DNA of 64,000 bases from Streptomyces sp. NBC_01276 (GCF_041435355.1 NZ_CP108442.1:7500501-7564500), one strand, 5' to 3'. Positions 25,266 through 33,766 are shown, numbered from the stretch's first letter. Notes: generated from the sequence alone by a model not told the origin. Program-made: numbers and translations.

Positions 25266-27073
25266 ACGACCTCCACGCTACGTTCGCCGCCCCCGCCCGC
25301 GAAGCACTGCCCCGCCTCACGCCCGCCGAACGCCGGGTCGTCGAGCACGAGTTACGAGAGATGGAGCGTCAGTCCCGCGACGGCGGCAGGCTCCTGGACG
25401 GCCTGCGCGAGGTCGCCGCACGGGTGCCCCAACGCCTCTACGCGGACAGCGCCGAGGTCCTCCTGCGAATGCACGAGATCGCGGGCTCCGGCAACCTCCA
25501 GAGCAACCTGTCCTCACTGGCCCTGGTCCGCGCCTGCTTCGCCCACGGCCTCGTCGACAGCGGGGACGGCGGCACGGAAGGCACCGGCGCCGGTCCGGCC
25601 GAACTCGTCGTCGGCCGCGGCCACATCGCCCCGGCCTTCTACGCCGAACACTACGTACGCGGAACCCTGCCCTTCGCCCCCCTGACCACCCTCCACCAGG
25701 GCGGCCTCACCGGCGTCGTCCACCGCGACCTGGGCTTCCGCGCCACCATGCGCTACAGCCTCGGCGTCGGTGTCGCGCAGGCGGTCAGCCTCGCCTGGGA
25801 GCTCGCGCGCGGCGGCTCCGACCGCAAGGTCGTCTGCCTCGCCGGGGACGGCGAACTCCACGAGGGGGCCGCCTTCGAGGCACTGCGCTTCGCGCACGAC
25901 GCGGGACTGACGAACCTGCTCCTCGTCGTCGACGCCAACGGCAAGGGCATCGAACCACTGGCCAGGCCGCTCAACACCGCCTACCTGTCCGCCTACCTGG
26001 GGACCCTCGTCGAGGTGGACGGCTGCGACGACGGGGCCGTGGAAGCGGCGCTCGGCGAGCTCCTCGCCCGCCCCGGACCGGCCGCACTCGTGTGCCGCAC
26101 CCGCAAGGGGGACCACAGCTTCAAACCGGCGGACGCGGTCGCGGCGCGGCCCGCCCCCGGCCGGCCCGTGTCCTTCGCCTCGACCGCAGGGCGGATGCTG
26201 GGCGCCCACCGCGAACGCACCGGGCGCGAACTGGCCGTCTTCACGCCCGACATGGCCGCCCGGTTCGGACTGGCCGGACACGTGCCGTACACCAACACCG
26301 GTCTCGCCGAGACCCTGACCGTCGGGATGACCCTCTCCCTGCCCGACCACCTCACCAAGGTCGTCGCCACCGACGCCATGTACTACATGGACTCGCTGAG
26401 CATGCTCACCGAGGCCACCACCAGCGTCCGCAACCTCCTCGTCCTGGCCGGACGCAGCTGGGGCGCGTGGGGCGGCGCGCACAACGCGACCAACCTCCTG
26501 GGACTGCTGCTGCACACCCGCGTCTACGAGCCGGTCACCGCCGCCGAGTTCCAGGCCTGCCTGGACCGGCTCGCCCGGGACCCGGCCACCACCCACGTCG
26601 TCAGCATGATCGACGCCGCGTTCGAGCCGCCGGCCCGGGACTGCTCGGCCGACATCGACGGCGGCGTCTGGCTCACCCCGCCCGGCGAGGGCCCCGACGC
26701 CGTCGACGCCACCGTCGTCACCTTCGGCTACGCGGGCGTCCTGGTGGAGGCCGCCAACCGGGACGTGGGCCTGCCCCACCTGCACTGCGCCGCGCTCGAC
26801 CCCCGGCTCGACCCCGCCGGCCTCGACGTCCTCGCACGCTCGCGCCGCATCCTGAGCGTCGAGTACAACGGCGCGGGCAGCGGCTTCGGGGAACGCCTGC
26901 GCGCCCGGCACCTGCTGCCCGTCGAAGTGCACGCCGTCCGCCGGGACATCGCCACCCGCGTGCACCGGCACCAGCTGCCGCTGCACGGCATGAGCCCCGG
27001 ACCGCTGCGCGAACGGCTCGCCGGGCTGCTGGAGAACCGGGAGGGGTCCGGCCATGCGCCTGCATACGCATGA
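25262..27073 (+). CDS. Full-length transketolase-like TPP enzyme with a TTA codon
   Basis: The 603-residue protein, starting at an overlapping GTG, contains both transketolase halves. GRGHIAPAFY (118-127) has the substrate His. GDGELHEG (195-202) with VDANGKG (N226) is the TPP/Mg site. GLAE (350-353) supplies the catalytic Glu. All key residues are intact, unlike the E1 pair at 141-2002. It is compact for a primary-metabolism transketolase (about 690). Leucine 31 is encoded by TTA (25352-25354), the only in-frame TTA noticed in the window. Translation would then depend on the bldA tRNA, typical of developmentally timed secondary metabolism. It probably moves a two-carbon unit to or from a pathway sugar. 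Confidence 0.9.
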   Translation: MNDLHATFAAPAREALPRLTPAERRVVEHELREMERQSRDGGRLLDGLREVAARVPQRLYADSAEVLLRMHEIAGSGNLQSNLSSLALVRACFAHGLVDSGDGGTEGTGAGPAELVVGRGHIAPAFYAEHYVRGTLPFAPLTTLHQGGLTGVVHRDLGFRATMRYSLGVGVAQAVSLAWELARGGSDRKVVCLAGDGELHEGAAFEALRFAHDAGLTNLLLVVDANGKGIEPLARPLNTAYLSAYLGTLVEVDGCDDGAVEAALGELLARPGPAALVCRTRKGDHSFKPADAVAARPAPGRPVSFASTAGRMLGAHRERTGRELAVFTPDMAARFGLAGHVPYTNTGLAETLTVGMTLSLPDHLTKVVATDAMYYMDSLSMLTEATTSVRNLLVLAGRSWGAWGGAHNATNLLGLLLHTRVYEPVTAAEFQACLDRLARDPATTHVVSMIDAAFEPPARDCSADIDGGVWLTPPGEGPDAVDATVVTFGYAGVLVEAANRDVGLPHLHCAALDPRLDPAGLDVLARSRRILSVEYNGAGSGFGERLRARHLLPVEVHAVRRDIATRVHRHQLPLHGMSPGPLRERLAGLLENREGSGHAPAYA

Positions 27074-28424
27074 CTACCGGGCGCCGCGGACCGACGGCAT
27101 CGTCGACGGCGCGATCCTCATGCACCGCGAGATGTCCCGCCTCCTCGCCCGGCGCGGCTCCGTCACCCTCCACGACCTGACCAGCGGCCCCGACTGCGTC
27201 GCCGGACTGGGCGAGGACGACGTGGTGTACGCCGGGTCGGGCCCGTACGCCTTCCTCTACCACCACTGGCGCGCGCTGCGGGGAGGCCGCTTCCGGATCG
27301 TCCGCGAGGCCCACACCGCCCTCTGGTCGGGCTACTGGGCCCAGGAGGAGCTGTGCGCCCCGCTGGTGCGGCCCGGTGACCTGGCCCTGTTCCCGACCGA
27401 GTACACGCGCCGGCTGTTCCGCGCGAACTTCCCGTCCGTGACCGACGCCGGCTCCGCCGTGGCCTACCCGATGCTGGACCGGCTGCCCCGACGGGAACCG
27501 CGCACCCTCCCGCCCGCCGGGGCACCCCTGCGCATCGGCTATCTGGGAGCGCTCTCGCTCGCCAAGAACTTCGACCAGGTCGTGTCGGTGTTCGCCCGGT
27601 GCCACCGCGCCTCGGACGGCGCCGTCACCCTGGTCTGCGCGGGCAAGCCGAACGACCCCCGCTGGGAGACCTCCGCCGTGCACGCCGCGCTGGGCCGGGC
27701 CGGGGTGCCCCCGGAGGCCGTGCGCATGGAGGGAGTCCGCCCCCAGGAGGAGCTCCCCGACTTCTTCGAGGGGATCGACGTCCTGCTCTTCCCCAGCACC
27801 GCCTCACGGGAGACCCTCGGCAGGGTGGTCCTGGAGGCCCTGGCCCACGGGGTCCCCGTGCTGGCCGCCGACGTCGGCCCCGCCGTCGAACTGCTCCCCG
27901 CCCGCAACCTCGTCCCCACCACCCTCGACGTCCACGGCACCTTCGACATGGGCCGCGTCGGACCGCTCGGCCGGGTCGACGAGGACGTCCTGACCCGGAA
28001 ACTGCTCACTCGCGACATCGCACCGGCTGCCCTGCTCCATGAGGCCCCGTACACCGACGCGGCCTTCCTGCGGGCCCTCGCCGGAGAACCGGCGCCGGCT
28101 CCGGACGGCCACGACCGCATCCTGCCCGGGGCCGTGCGCGTCGCACCCCGTACGGGCACCGCCCCGGACGCGGCGGCGGCCACCGCCCTCTTCCGGGACT
28201 TCTTCGAACGCCGGGACGGCGCCGTCCGCGCCGCCCTCGACGCCCTCGCCGAGCGCACCGGCCACGACGACCCGGCCCTGCGCCGCATCATCGCCGCACC
28301 CGAGCGCAACCTCGCCGACTACCGGGCCTTCCCGCGCCTGCTGGACGCGCTGGTCCTGCCCCCGCTGGCCTACACCCTCGCGCCCGCCCCGGCGGGCGCC
28401 GTCCCGACAGGAGTCACCCCATGA
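27054..28424 (+). CDS. Family-4-like (GT-B) glycosyltransferase
   Basis: The 456-residue protein starts at the ATG at 27054 behind GGGAGGGG, overlapping the transketolase by 20 bp. The C-terminal nucleotide-sugar domain is clear: LRIGYLGALSLAKNFDQVVSVF, EGVRPQEELPDFFEGIDVLLFPS and the E-x7-E signature ETLGRVVLEALAHGVPVLA. After that domain comes about 130 residues with a helical tail (AALFRDFFERRDGAVRAAL). It probably attaches a sugar to the product or a carrier. Its stop overlaps the SDR start by 4 bp. Donor and acceptor are unknown. Confidence 0.85.
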   Translation: MRLHTHDYRAPRTDGIVDGAILMHREMSRLLARRGSVTLHDLTSGPDCVAGLGEDDVVYAGSGPYAFLYHHWRALRGGRFRIVREAHTALWSGYWAQEELCAPLVRPGDLALFPTEYTRRLFRANFPSVTDAGSAVAYPMLDRLPRREPRTLPPAGAPLRIGYLGALSLAKNFDQVVSVFARCHRASDGAVTLVCAGKPNDPRWETSAVHAALGRAGVPPEAVRMEGVRPQEELPDFFEGIDVLLFPSTASRETLGRVVLEALAHGVPVLAADVGPAVELLPARNLVPTTLDVHGTFDMGRVGPLGRVDEDVLTRKLLTRDIAPAALLHEAPYTDAAFLRALAGEPAPAPDGHDRILPGAVRVAPRTGTAPDAAAATALFRDFFERRDGAVRAALDALAERTGHDDPALRRIIAAPERNLADYRAFPRLLDALVLPPLAYTLAPAPAGAVPTGVTP

Positions 28425-29254
28425 CAACGGACCGCGCACCGGCCCCCACCGGACAGGTGGCGCTCGTCATCGGCGGCGGCCGCGGCATCGGCGCCGCCGT
28501 GGCCGAGGCCTTCGCCCGCCAGGGCGCCCGGGTGGTCGCCGCCGACACCGACCGGCTGCCGTCCTCGTTCAACCACTACCGCTCGACCGCCGTCACCGGT
28601 TACACCGAGGCCCGCGCGCTGGCCGACCGGCTCGCCGCGGAGGGCCTGGCCGTGACCGCCGCCGAGGTCGACGCGACCGACGAGGAGGCCGTGGACCGGC
28701 TCTACGCGGGGATCGCCGACGGGGAGGGCCGTCTCGACACGGTCGTCAACGCCTTCGGCGTCACCCACGTCAGCCCGGTCGAGACCATGGAACTCGCCGA
28801 GTTCCGGCACGTGGTGTCCGGCAACCTCGACGGGGTCTTCCTCTCCTCCCGGGCCGCCCTGCCCCTGCTGCGCGCCTCCGGCGGCGGCTCCATCATCAAC
28901 TTCTCCTCGGTCTCGGGACGTTCGGGCTTCTCCAAAGTCGCGCACTACTGCGCGGCCAAGTTCGGGGTGATCGGCTTCACCGCCGCCCTCGCCCAGGAGG
29001 TCGCCAAGGAGAACATCCGCGTCAACGCCGTCTGCCCGGGCATCGTCCGGTCCAACATGTGGCGCTACCTCCTCTCGGAGTTCGTCCGCACCGGCGAGAG
29101 CGAGGACGAGTGCTGGGAGCGCATGCGGGCGATGGTGCCGCAGCGGGAGTTCCAGACGCCCGAGGACATCGCGGGGCTGGTCCTGTACCTGGCGTCGGCG
29201 CCCCGCGTGACCGGCCAGGCCGTCAGCGTCGACGGCGGGATGTCGGCCCCGTGA
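28421..29254 (+). CDS. Short-chain dehydrogenase/reductase
   Basis: The 277-residue classical SDR has GGGRGIG (18-24) for cofactor binding, NAFGV in the NNAG position, SSVSG with the catalytic Ser, Y176 and K180 (YCAAK), and a C-terminal GQAVSVDGGMSA. The Asp after beta-2 (VVAADTDR) suggests NAD rather than NADP. A loop of about 15 residues after it (SSFNHYRSTAVTGYTEAR) is longer than in most SDRs. It oxidises or reduces a carbonyl/alcohol on the intermediate. It overlaps both neighbours by 4 bp. Confidence 0.92.
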   Translation: MTTDRAPAPTGQVALVIGGGRGIGAAVAEAFARQGARVVAADTDRLPSSFNHYRSTAVTGYTEARALADRLAAEGLAVTAAEVDATDEEAVDRLYAGIADGEGRLDTVVNAFGVTHVSPVETMELAEFRHVVSGNLDGVFLSSRAALPLLRASGGGSIINFSSVSGRSGFSKVAHYCAAKFGVIGFTAALAQEVAKENIRVNAVCPGIVRSNMWRYLLSEFVRTGESEDECWERMRAMVPQREFQTPEDIAGLVLYLASAPRVTGQAVSVDGGMSAP

Positions 29255-29931
29255 CCGCCCCCGCCGCCGCGGTGACCACCCCCGCCCCCGACGGCGTCAC
29301 CACGGCCCCGACCGCCGCGGTGACCGCTCCCGGCGCGACACCGCCCCGGGGGCGCGCCCTCGCCTTCGACGACACCGGCTGGACGTTCTCGGGCCCCGGC
29401 GCCCTGGCGGCCCGTGACCCGGCCACCCTGGAGATCCGCGCCGACCGGGGCGCCGACCTCTTCGCGATGCCGGGCTTCCACGAGGCCTCCGGCGTCCCCC
29501 TGCTGGGCCGGACGCTGACCGGCGACCACACCGTCCGCGCCCGGGTCGCCGTCCGGGGCGGGGCCTTCGGCGACGCGGGAGGCATCCTCGTCCACGGCGC
29601 CGACGGCTGGTTCAAGGTCTGTGTGGAGCGGACCAGGGCGGGCGGCTGGGCGGTGGTGACCGTCGTCTCCCGCCCGCTGTCGGACGAGGCGATGGGACCG
29701 GCCCTGGCCGGCCCGCGCGCCGAGCTGCTGGTGACCCGCGAGGGCGGGCGCCACGCGGTGTTCTGCCGCGAGGACCCGGACGGGCCCTGGCTCTTCGTAC
29801 GCACCTTCCTCGGCCCCGCGGATCCCGACGTACGGCTCGCCCTGTTCGCGCAGGCGCCGTTCTCCGACTCCTGCACGGCGGTCTTCACCGGAGCCCGGTG
29901 GAGCCCCCGCGCCCTGGCGGACCGGCGGTGA
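29251..29931 (+). CDS. DUF1349 (lectin-like) protein
   Basis: The 226-residue protein starts at an overlapping GTG. A 30-residue Ala/Thr/Pro tail precedes a concanavalin-like DUF1349 domain: WTFSGPGALAARDPATLEIRADRGADLF, DAGGILVHGADGWFKVCVE, VRLALFAQAPFSDSCTAVFTG. Relatives are carbohydrate-binding or regulatory; no catalytic residues are known. No signal peptide is evident, so it is likely cytoplasmic. Its stop overlaps the next GTG by 4 bp, suggesting matched amounts of the two proteins. Confidence 0.82.
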   Translation: MTAPAAAVTTPAPDGVTTAPTAAVTAPGATPPRGRALAFDDTGWTFSGPGALAARDPATLEIRADRGADLFAMPGFHEASGVPLLGRTLTGDHTVRARVAVRGGAFGDAGGILVHGADGWFKVCVERTRAGGWAVVTVVSRPLSDEAMGPALAGPRAELLVTREGGRHAVFCREDPDGPWLFVRTFLGPADPDVRLALFAQAPFSDSCTAVFTGARWSPRALADRR

Positions 29932-30782
29932 ACGCCGGCACCGCGGACGGGAGCGACCTGATCATGTTCTGGAACCTCTACGAGGCGGGCATCGAGCGCC
30001 TCGCGGGCCGCCACGAACGCTGGCTGGCCCAGTGCGAGCTGGTCGCCGCGCTGCGGCCGCGCGTCCTGCTCACCACGGAGGGCTGGGGCTGGCACCGGAA
30101 CGACGGGGCGCTCTTCGAGGACGCCAAGGCCGCCTTCGGCATGGACGGCGAGCTGTTCCTCGCGAAGACCGGCTGCCACCAGGCCGTCTTCTGGCAGCGG
30201 GACATCGAGCGGCTGGGCACGGAACGGCCCGCACCCGAACTGACCCACTGGCACGGCCACGGCCTGGCGACCCTGGGCCTGCCGGGCTGGACGACACCCC
30301 TGCGGTTCCTGGTGGCCCACCTCGACCCGTTCAGCCCGACCGGGCGGCGGATCGAGTCGGACCACCTGCGCCGCCACGCCGACCCCGCCCTGGCGCCGCT
30401 GGTGGCGGGGATGGACGCCAACAGCCTGCCGCCCGGCGACCCCGAGCCGGACTGGAGCCGGGTGCCCCGCCACCGCAGGGCCGACCACCTCCTCGACGCG
30501 GCCGACCGGGCCGACCGCACGCCCGTGGCCCGGCTGCTGGGGGACCCGTCCGACCCCCTCCTCGTGGACGCGGGCGCCCATCTGGGCCTGCGTGCACCCA
30601 CCTTCGGCACGGCGGGCCCCGGGCAGGAGGCGCAGCGCCGCATCGACCTGTTCCTGCTGTCCCCCTCCCTCGTCCCCGGCCTGCTCGCCTACGGGGCGCC
30701 CGACCCGTGGCCCGACCGGCGCGCCGGCCGCCCGCCCGCCTCCGACCACCGGCCCGTCACGATCCGGCTGCGCCGCCGGTGA
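29928..30782 (+). CDS. Endonuclease/exonuclease/phosphatase (EEP)-fold protein
   Basis: The 284-residue protein starts at the GTG at 29928. It has the EEP landmarks in weakened form: FWNLYE at the N-terminus (N and E metal site), HLDPFSPTGRRIESDHL, GMDANS in place of GDFN, RRIDLFLLS and terminal SDHRPVTI with the catalytic His. The fold supports phosphodiester or phosphomonoester hydrolysis. In a biosynthetic cluster it may act on a sugar phosphate or nucleotide intermediate. It is the last gene of the overlapping run that begins at 23931. Confidence 0.8.
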   Translation: MNAGTADGSDLIMFWNLYEAGIERLAGRHERWLAQCELVAALRPRVLLTTEGWGWHRNDGALFEDAKAAFGMDGELFLAKTGCHQAVFWQRDIERLGTERPAPELTHWHGHGLATLGLPGWTTPLRFLVAHLDPFSPTGRRIESDHLRRHADPALAPLVAGMDANSLPPGDPEPDWSRVPRHRRADHLLDAADRADRTPVARLLGDPSDPLLVDAGAHLGLRAPTFGTAGPGQEAQRRIDLFLLSPSLVPGLLAYGAPDPWPDRRAGRPPASDHRPVTIRLRRR

Positions 30783-30813
30783 CCCGACCTCCCCGAAAGG
30801 CAGTGGATTCCCC

Positions 30814-31617
30814 GTGCGACCCACCGGACCGGCCGCAGACGGCCCCGACCCCACCGCGAGACGTCCGGGCGGCGGCCCCGCCCGCGGCCGCCCCGGCGCC
30901 CGCGTAACCGCCCCCGGCACCGCCCCGGGCCGGACCCCCCTCGACGCCGTGATCTTCGACCTCGACGGCACCCTGGTGGACTCCGTCCGCCCCGACTTCC
31001 TCGCCTGCGGCGCCCTGTTCGCCGAGTACGGGCAGCGGCTGCCCCGGGAGTTCTGGGCCCGGGAGGTCTGCGGCCGCCCCGAGGGCTATCCGGCCCTGTT
31101 CGCGCTGCTGCGCGGCGCGAGCGGGGCGGCGGCGCCGGACGACGCCGCGCTGCGGCGGCGGCTCGGGCAGCTGTGGGAGGTCCACATGACGCCCGAGCTG
31201 GTCCGTCTGCTCCCCGGCGTGCCGGGGGCGCTGGAGCGGGCCCGCGCCGCCGGGCTGCGCCTGGCCGTCGCCTCCTCCTCCGACGGAGACTGGGTGCGCC
31301 GGTGGCTGCGCCACTACGGCCTCGGCCGCCACTTCGACGCCGTCGTCACCGGCGACGACGTCACCCGGCGCAAACCGGATCCCGAGGCGTACCTGACGGC
31401 GGCGGCGGCCCTCGGGGCCGAACCGGGCCGCTGTCTGGCCGTGGAGGACTCCCTCATCGGCGTCGCGGCCGCACGGGCGGCCGGCATGACGGTCGTGGCG
31501 GTGCCCACCGCCCTGACCCGCGGCCTGGACCACGGGGCGGCCGACCGGATCCTGCCCGACCTGTCGGCCCTGCACTTCACCGGGCCGGCCACCTTTCCGC
31601 GCGACAAGACATTCTGA
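30814..31617 (+). CDS. HAD-superfamily phosphatase (beta-phosphoglucomutase-like)
   Basis: The protein has 267 residues from the GTG at 30814; the first 45 are Pro/Gly/Arg-rich and the true start may be later. The HAD core shows motif I VIFDLDGTLVDS (Asp nucleophile), motif II AVASSSDGDW, motif III K in RRKPDPEAYL and motif IV VEDSLIGVAAARAAG. The cap domain is the small helical type of sugar-phosphate phosphatases and phosphoglucomutases. It probably removes a phosphate placed by the upstream kinase. Nine bp separate it from the small regulator gene. Confidence 0.88.
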   Translation: MRPTGPAADGPDPTARRPGGGPARGRPGARVTAPGTAPGRTPLDAVIFDLDGTLVDSVRPDFLACGALFAEYGQRLPREFWAREVCGRPEGYPALFALLRGASGAAAPDDAALRRRLGQLWEVHMTPELVRLLPGVPGALERARAAGLRLAVASSSDGDWVRRWLRHYGLGRHFDAVVTGDDVTRRKPDPEAYLTAAAALGAEPGRCLAVEDSLIGVAAARAAGMTVVAVPTALTRGLDHGAADRILPDLSALHFTGPATFPRDKTF

Positions 31618-31626
31618 GGTGCCGTG

Positions 31627-31893
31627 ATGATCGAGAACATTCAGGAAACCGTTTCCCTCCTGTCCCGGCGCGAGCGCGAGGTCCTCGTGCATCTGGCCGA
31701 AGGCGACACCTATTGCAAAATAGCCCGCCGCATGGGACTCAGCGTCCATACCGTCGACACCTATCTGCGCCGCATCCGTGGAAAGACGGGTGCCACCACG
31801 CGCGTTCAGATGGCATTCCTCGCGATGTGCGCGGCGCAGACGACCGCGCCCATCTCCTCGACGGTCCCGGAATCCCGTGACTTGGCCGCGTGA
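31627..31893 (+). CDS. Small stand-alone LuxR-type HTH regulator
   Basis: The 88-residue protein starts at the ATG at 31627 behind GAGGTG. It is nearly all LuxR helix-turn-helix: LLSRREREVLVHLAEGDTYC followed by KIARRMGLSVHTVDTYLRRI. There is no sensory domain, so it resembles GerE/WhiE-type single-domain regulators. Codons for its last residues VPESRDLAA lie inside the 27-bp repeat that is duplicated at 36780, in front of the second peptide gene. It may bind its own 3' end and the second copy; this is inference. It directly precedes peptide gene 1 (106-bp gap). Confidence 0.85.
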   Translation: MIENIQETVSLLSRREREVLVHLAEGDTYCKIARRMGLSVHTVDTYLRRIRGKTGATTRVQMAFLAMCAAQTTAPISSTVPESRDLAA

Positions 31894-31906
31894 AGCGACC
31901 CCGGCA
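31863..31906 (+). repeat. 27-bp direct repeat, copy 1, before peptide gene 1
   Basis: Positions 31863-31889 are identical to 36780-36806; the core is GGAATCCCGTGACTTGG. In both copies an 11-nt variable stretch is followed by CCGGCA (31901-31906 here) and then an AT-rich patch. This copy overlaps the end of the small LuxR gene and ends 110 bp before the ATG of peptide 1. It could be a promoter/operator or the scar of a segmental duplication. Confidence 0.75.
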
Positions 31907-31999
31907 AAGTAATACCTGTCAGCGGGGAACGGATCAGGAAACACCGCGAACCGCACGACAACAGAACGACCCTCATCCGAATGGAAAAAGGAGCACACC

Positions 32000-32068
32000 A
32001 TGAAGAAGATCGAGCTCGCCGCGAAGCCCGTCCAGACCCGCACCATCAAGATCCACCGCCAGGGCTGA
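32000..32068 (+). CDS. 22-residue peptide 1, candidate RiPP precursor
   Basis: ATG AAG AAG opens a 22-codon frame behind an excellent ribosome site, AAAAGGAG with 6-nt spacing. The product starts MKKIELAAKPVQ and ends IKIHRQG. A second frame at 36890 matches at 17 of 22 residues and 61 of 69 bases. Differences are conservative in the N-terminal half and non-conservative at residues 20 and 22, as expected for a leader plus a variable C-terminal core. There is no Cys and no Ser, so lanthionine or thiazole formation is excluded; Thr13 and Thr15, Lys, His and Arg are the reactive positions. It is followed by a 12-bp-stem hairpin and then the O-methyltransferase. Alternatives are a regulatory leader peptide or a small signalling peptide. 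Confidence 0.7.
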   Translation: MKKIELAAKPVQTRTIKIHRQG

Positions 32069-32088
32069 TCCACCCCGCGAAAACACCG

Positions 32089-32122
32089 ATCGGGGGCCGG
32101 CGGCACACCACCGGCCCCCGAT
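32089..32122 (+). terminator. Hairpin after peptide gene 1 (partial terminator)
   Basis: ATCGGGGGCCGG (32089-32100) pairs perfectly with 32111-32122 over a 10-nt loop. It lies 20 bp after the peptide stop and 37 bp before the methyltransferase ATG. The inner stem CGGGGGCCGG is identical to the hairpin after peptide 2. Read-through would give high peptide and lower enzyme expression, a common RiPP arrangement. Confidence 0.7.
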
Positions 32123-32159
32123 GGTCCGTACCGAGTCACGAGCGAGGGAGGTGCCGTTC

Positions 32160-33170
32160 ATGACGTCCGCACAACCGGTGGTCGACCTCATGTGGGCGCA
32201 CTGGAAGACGAAGACCCTGCTGAGCGCACTCGAAACGGGCGTGTTCGGCGAACTCGCCGCAGGCCCCCTCGAAACCGGTGAACTGGCGGCGCGCACCGGG
32301 GTCCACGAACGCGTCGCCCCCGACTTCTTCGACGCGCTCGTGGCCCTCGGACTCCTGGAACGCCACGGCGCGCACTACTCCAACTCCCCGGCCGCCGGCA
32401 CCTACCTGGACCCGGCCAGGAGCGAGGCCTACCTCGGCGGCGGCTTCGTCGACCGGAGCACAGGCCTGGCCGACGACCTCACCCGGGTCCTGCGCTCGGG
32501 CGAGGCCCTGAACGGCGCCCACACCGGCCGGGACTACTACGAGGCGGTCTACCGGACCACCGGCTCCGTCCGCTCCTTCCAGCGCGACATGACGGCACTG
32601 AGCATCGACTCGGCACAGGCGATCGCCGAGGAGTTCCCCTGGCACGACTACGGCTCGCTCGCCGACATCGGCTGCGCCGAAGGGGCACTGTCCACCCGGG
32701 TCCTGCTCCGCCACCCCCACCTCACCGCCACCGGATTCGACCTGCCGCCCACCCGGGACGGCTTCCTCGCCTACACCGGGGCGCACGGACTGACGGAACG
32801 CCAGGTCTTCGCGGAGGGGGACTTCTTCCAGGACGACCTGCCCCGGGCCGACGTGATCGTGTTCGGCCACGTCCTGCACAACTGGGACCTGGAGACCAAG
32901 AAACTCCTGCTGCGCAAGGCGTACGAGGCCCTGCCCCCCGGCGGCGCCGTCCTCGTCTACGAGACCCTGATCGACGACGAGCGGCGCGACAACGCCATCG
33001 GCCTGATCCTCAGCCTCATCATGCACATGGAAGTGCCGGAAGGGTTCGACTACACCGGCGCCGACTGCACCGCCTGGATGCGGGAATGCGGATTCCGCGA
33101 CACCCGGGTCCGCCACCTCGCCGGCCCCGAATCGATGGTGGTCGGCATCAAGCCCGCACCGGGCGAGTGA
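32160..33170 (+). CDS. SAM-dependent O-methyltransferase (acetylserotonin-OMT-like)
   Basis: The 336-residue protein starts at the ATG at 32160 behind GGGAGG. An N-terminal winged-helix dimerisation domain (VFGELAAGPLETGELAARTG) precedes a Rossmann methyltransferase with motif I LADIGCAEGALS, VFAEGDFFQDDLP, the catalytic His region HVLHNWDLETKKLLLRKAY, and PPGGAVLVYE. The family usually methylates hydroxyls on small molecules; N-methylation is also known. It lies just after peptide 1 and its hairpin, so it may modify the peptide or the sugar-derived part of the product. Confidence 0.9.
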   Translation: MTSAQPVVDLMWAHWKTKTLLSALETGVFGELAAGPLETGELAARTGVHERVAPDFFDALVALGLLERHGAHYSNSPAAGTYLDPARSEAYLGGGFVDRSTGLADDLTRVLRSGEALNGAHTGRDYYEAVYRTTGSVRSFQRDMTALSIDSAQAIAEEFPWHDYGSLADIGCAEGALSTRVLLRHPHLTATGFDLPPTRDGFLAYTGAHGLTERQVFAEGDFFQDDLPRADVIVFGHVLHNWDLETKKLLLRKAYEALPPGGAVLVYETLIDDERRDNAIGLILSLIMHMEVPEGFDYTGADCTAWMRECGFRDTRVRHLAGPESMVVGIKPAPGE

Positions 33171-33202
33171 GGGAGCGTACCGCCGGACCCGAGGGGGTTG
33201 CC

Positions 33203-33766
33203 GTGGAACTGGACGAGATCAAGGGCCGCATGGCGGGGGGAGAGCCCTACCTGGCCAACGACCCCGCCCTGCGCCCCTACCGCAAACGCTGCGAGAACCT
33301 CCTGGACCGGTTCAACGCCACCGCGCTCGCGGACCAGGGCGAGCGCGACCGGATCCTCCGGGAGCTGCTCGGAGCCGTGGCACCGGGGGTGCGGGTGGTG
33401 CCCCGGCTCCTGTGTGAATTCGGGTTCTTCATCGAGATCGGGGAACGCTCCCGGATCAACTTCGACGCGGTCCTCCTCGACTGTGCGCCGATCACCATCG
33501 GCGCCGACGTCCGCATGGGACCGCGCTGCCAGCTGTACACCGCCAACCATCCGCACTCCGCCGAACTGCGCCACGGCATGTGGGAAACCGCGAAACCGAT
33601 CGCCATCGGCGACGGTGCCTGGCTCGGCGGGGGCGTCATCGTGCTGCCCGGCGTCACCATCGGCGCCAATACGGTCGTGGGCGCCGGCAGTGTCGTCGCC
33701 AAGGACCTGCCGGCCGGCGTCGTCGCCGTGGGGAACCCCGCGCGCGTCGTCCGGGAGGCGCTCTGA
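33203..33766 (+). CDS. Maltose/nodulation-type O-acetyltransferase (left-handed beta helix)
   Basis: The 187-residue protein starts at the GTG at 33203 behind GAGGGGG. The N-terminal Maac helix (MAGGEPYLANDPALRPYR) and hexapeptide repeats (ITIGADVRMGPRCQLYTANH with catalytic His; IGDGAWLGGGVIVLPGVTIG) match the maltose/galactoside acetyltransferase group. It transfers acetyl from acetyl-CoA to a sugar hydroxyl. It separates the methyltransferase from the GH13 gene and supports a sugar-containing product, or one being detoxified by acetylation. Confidence 0.92.
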   Translation: MELDEIKGRMAGGEPYLANDPALRPYRKRCENLLDRFNATALADQGERDRILRELLGAVAPGVRVVPRLLCEFGFFIEIGERSRINFDAVLLDCAPITIGADVRMGPRCQLYTANHPHSAELRHGMWETAKPIAIGDGAWLGGGVIVLPGVTIGANTVVGAGSVVAKDLPAGVVAVGNPARVVREAL

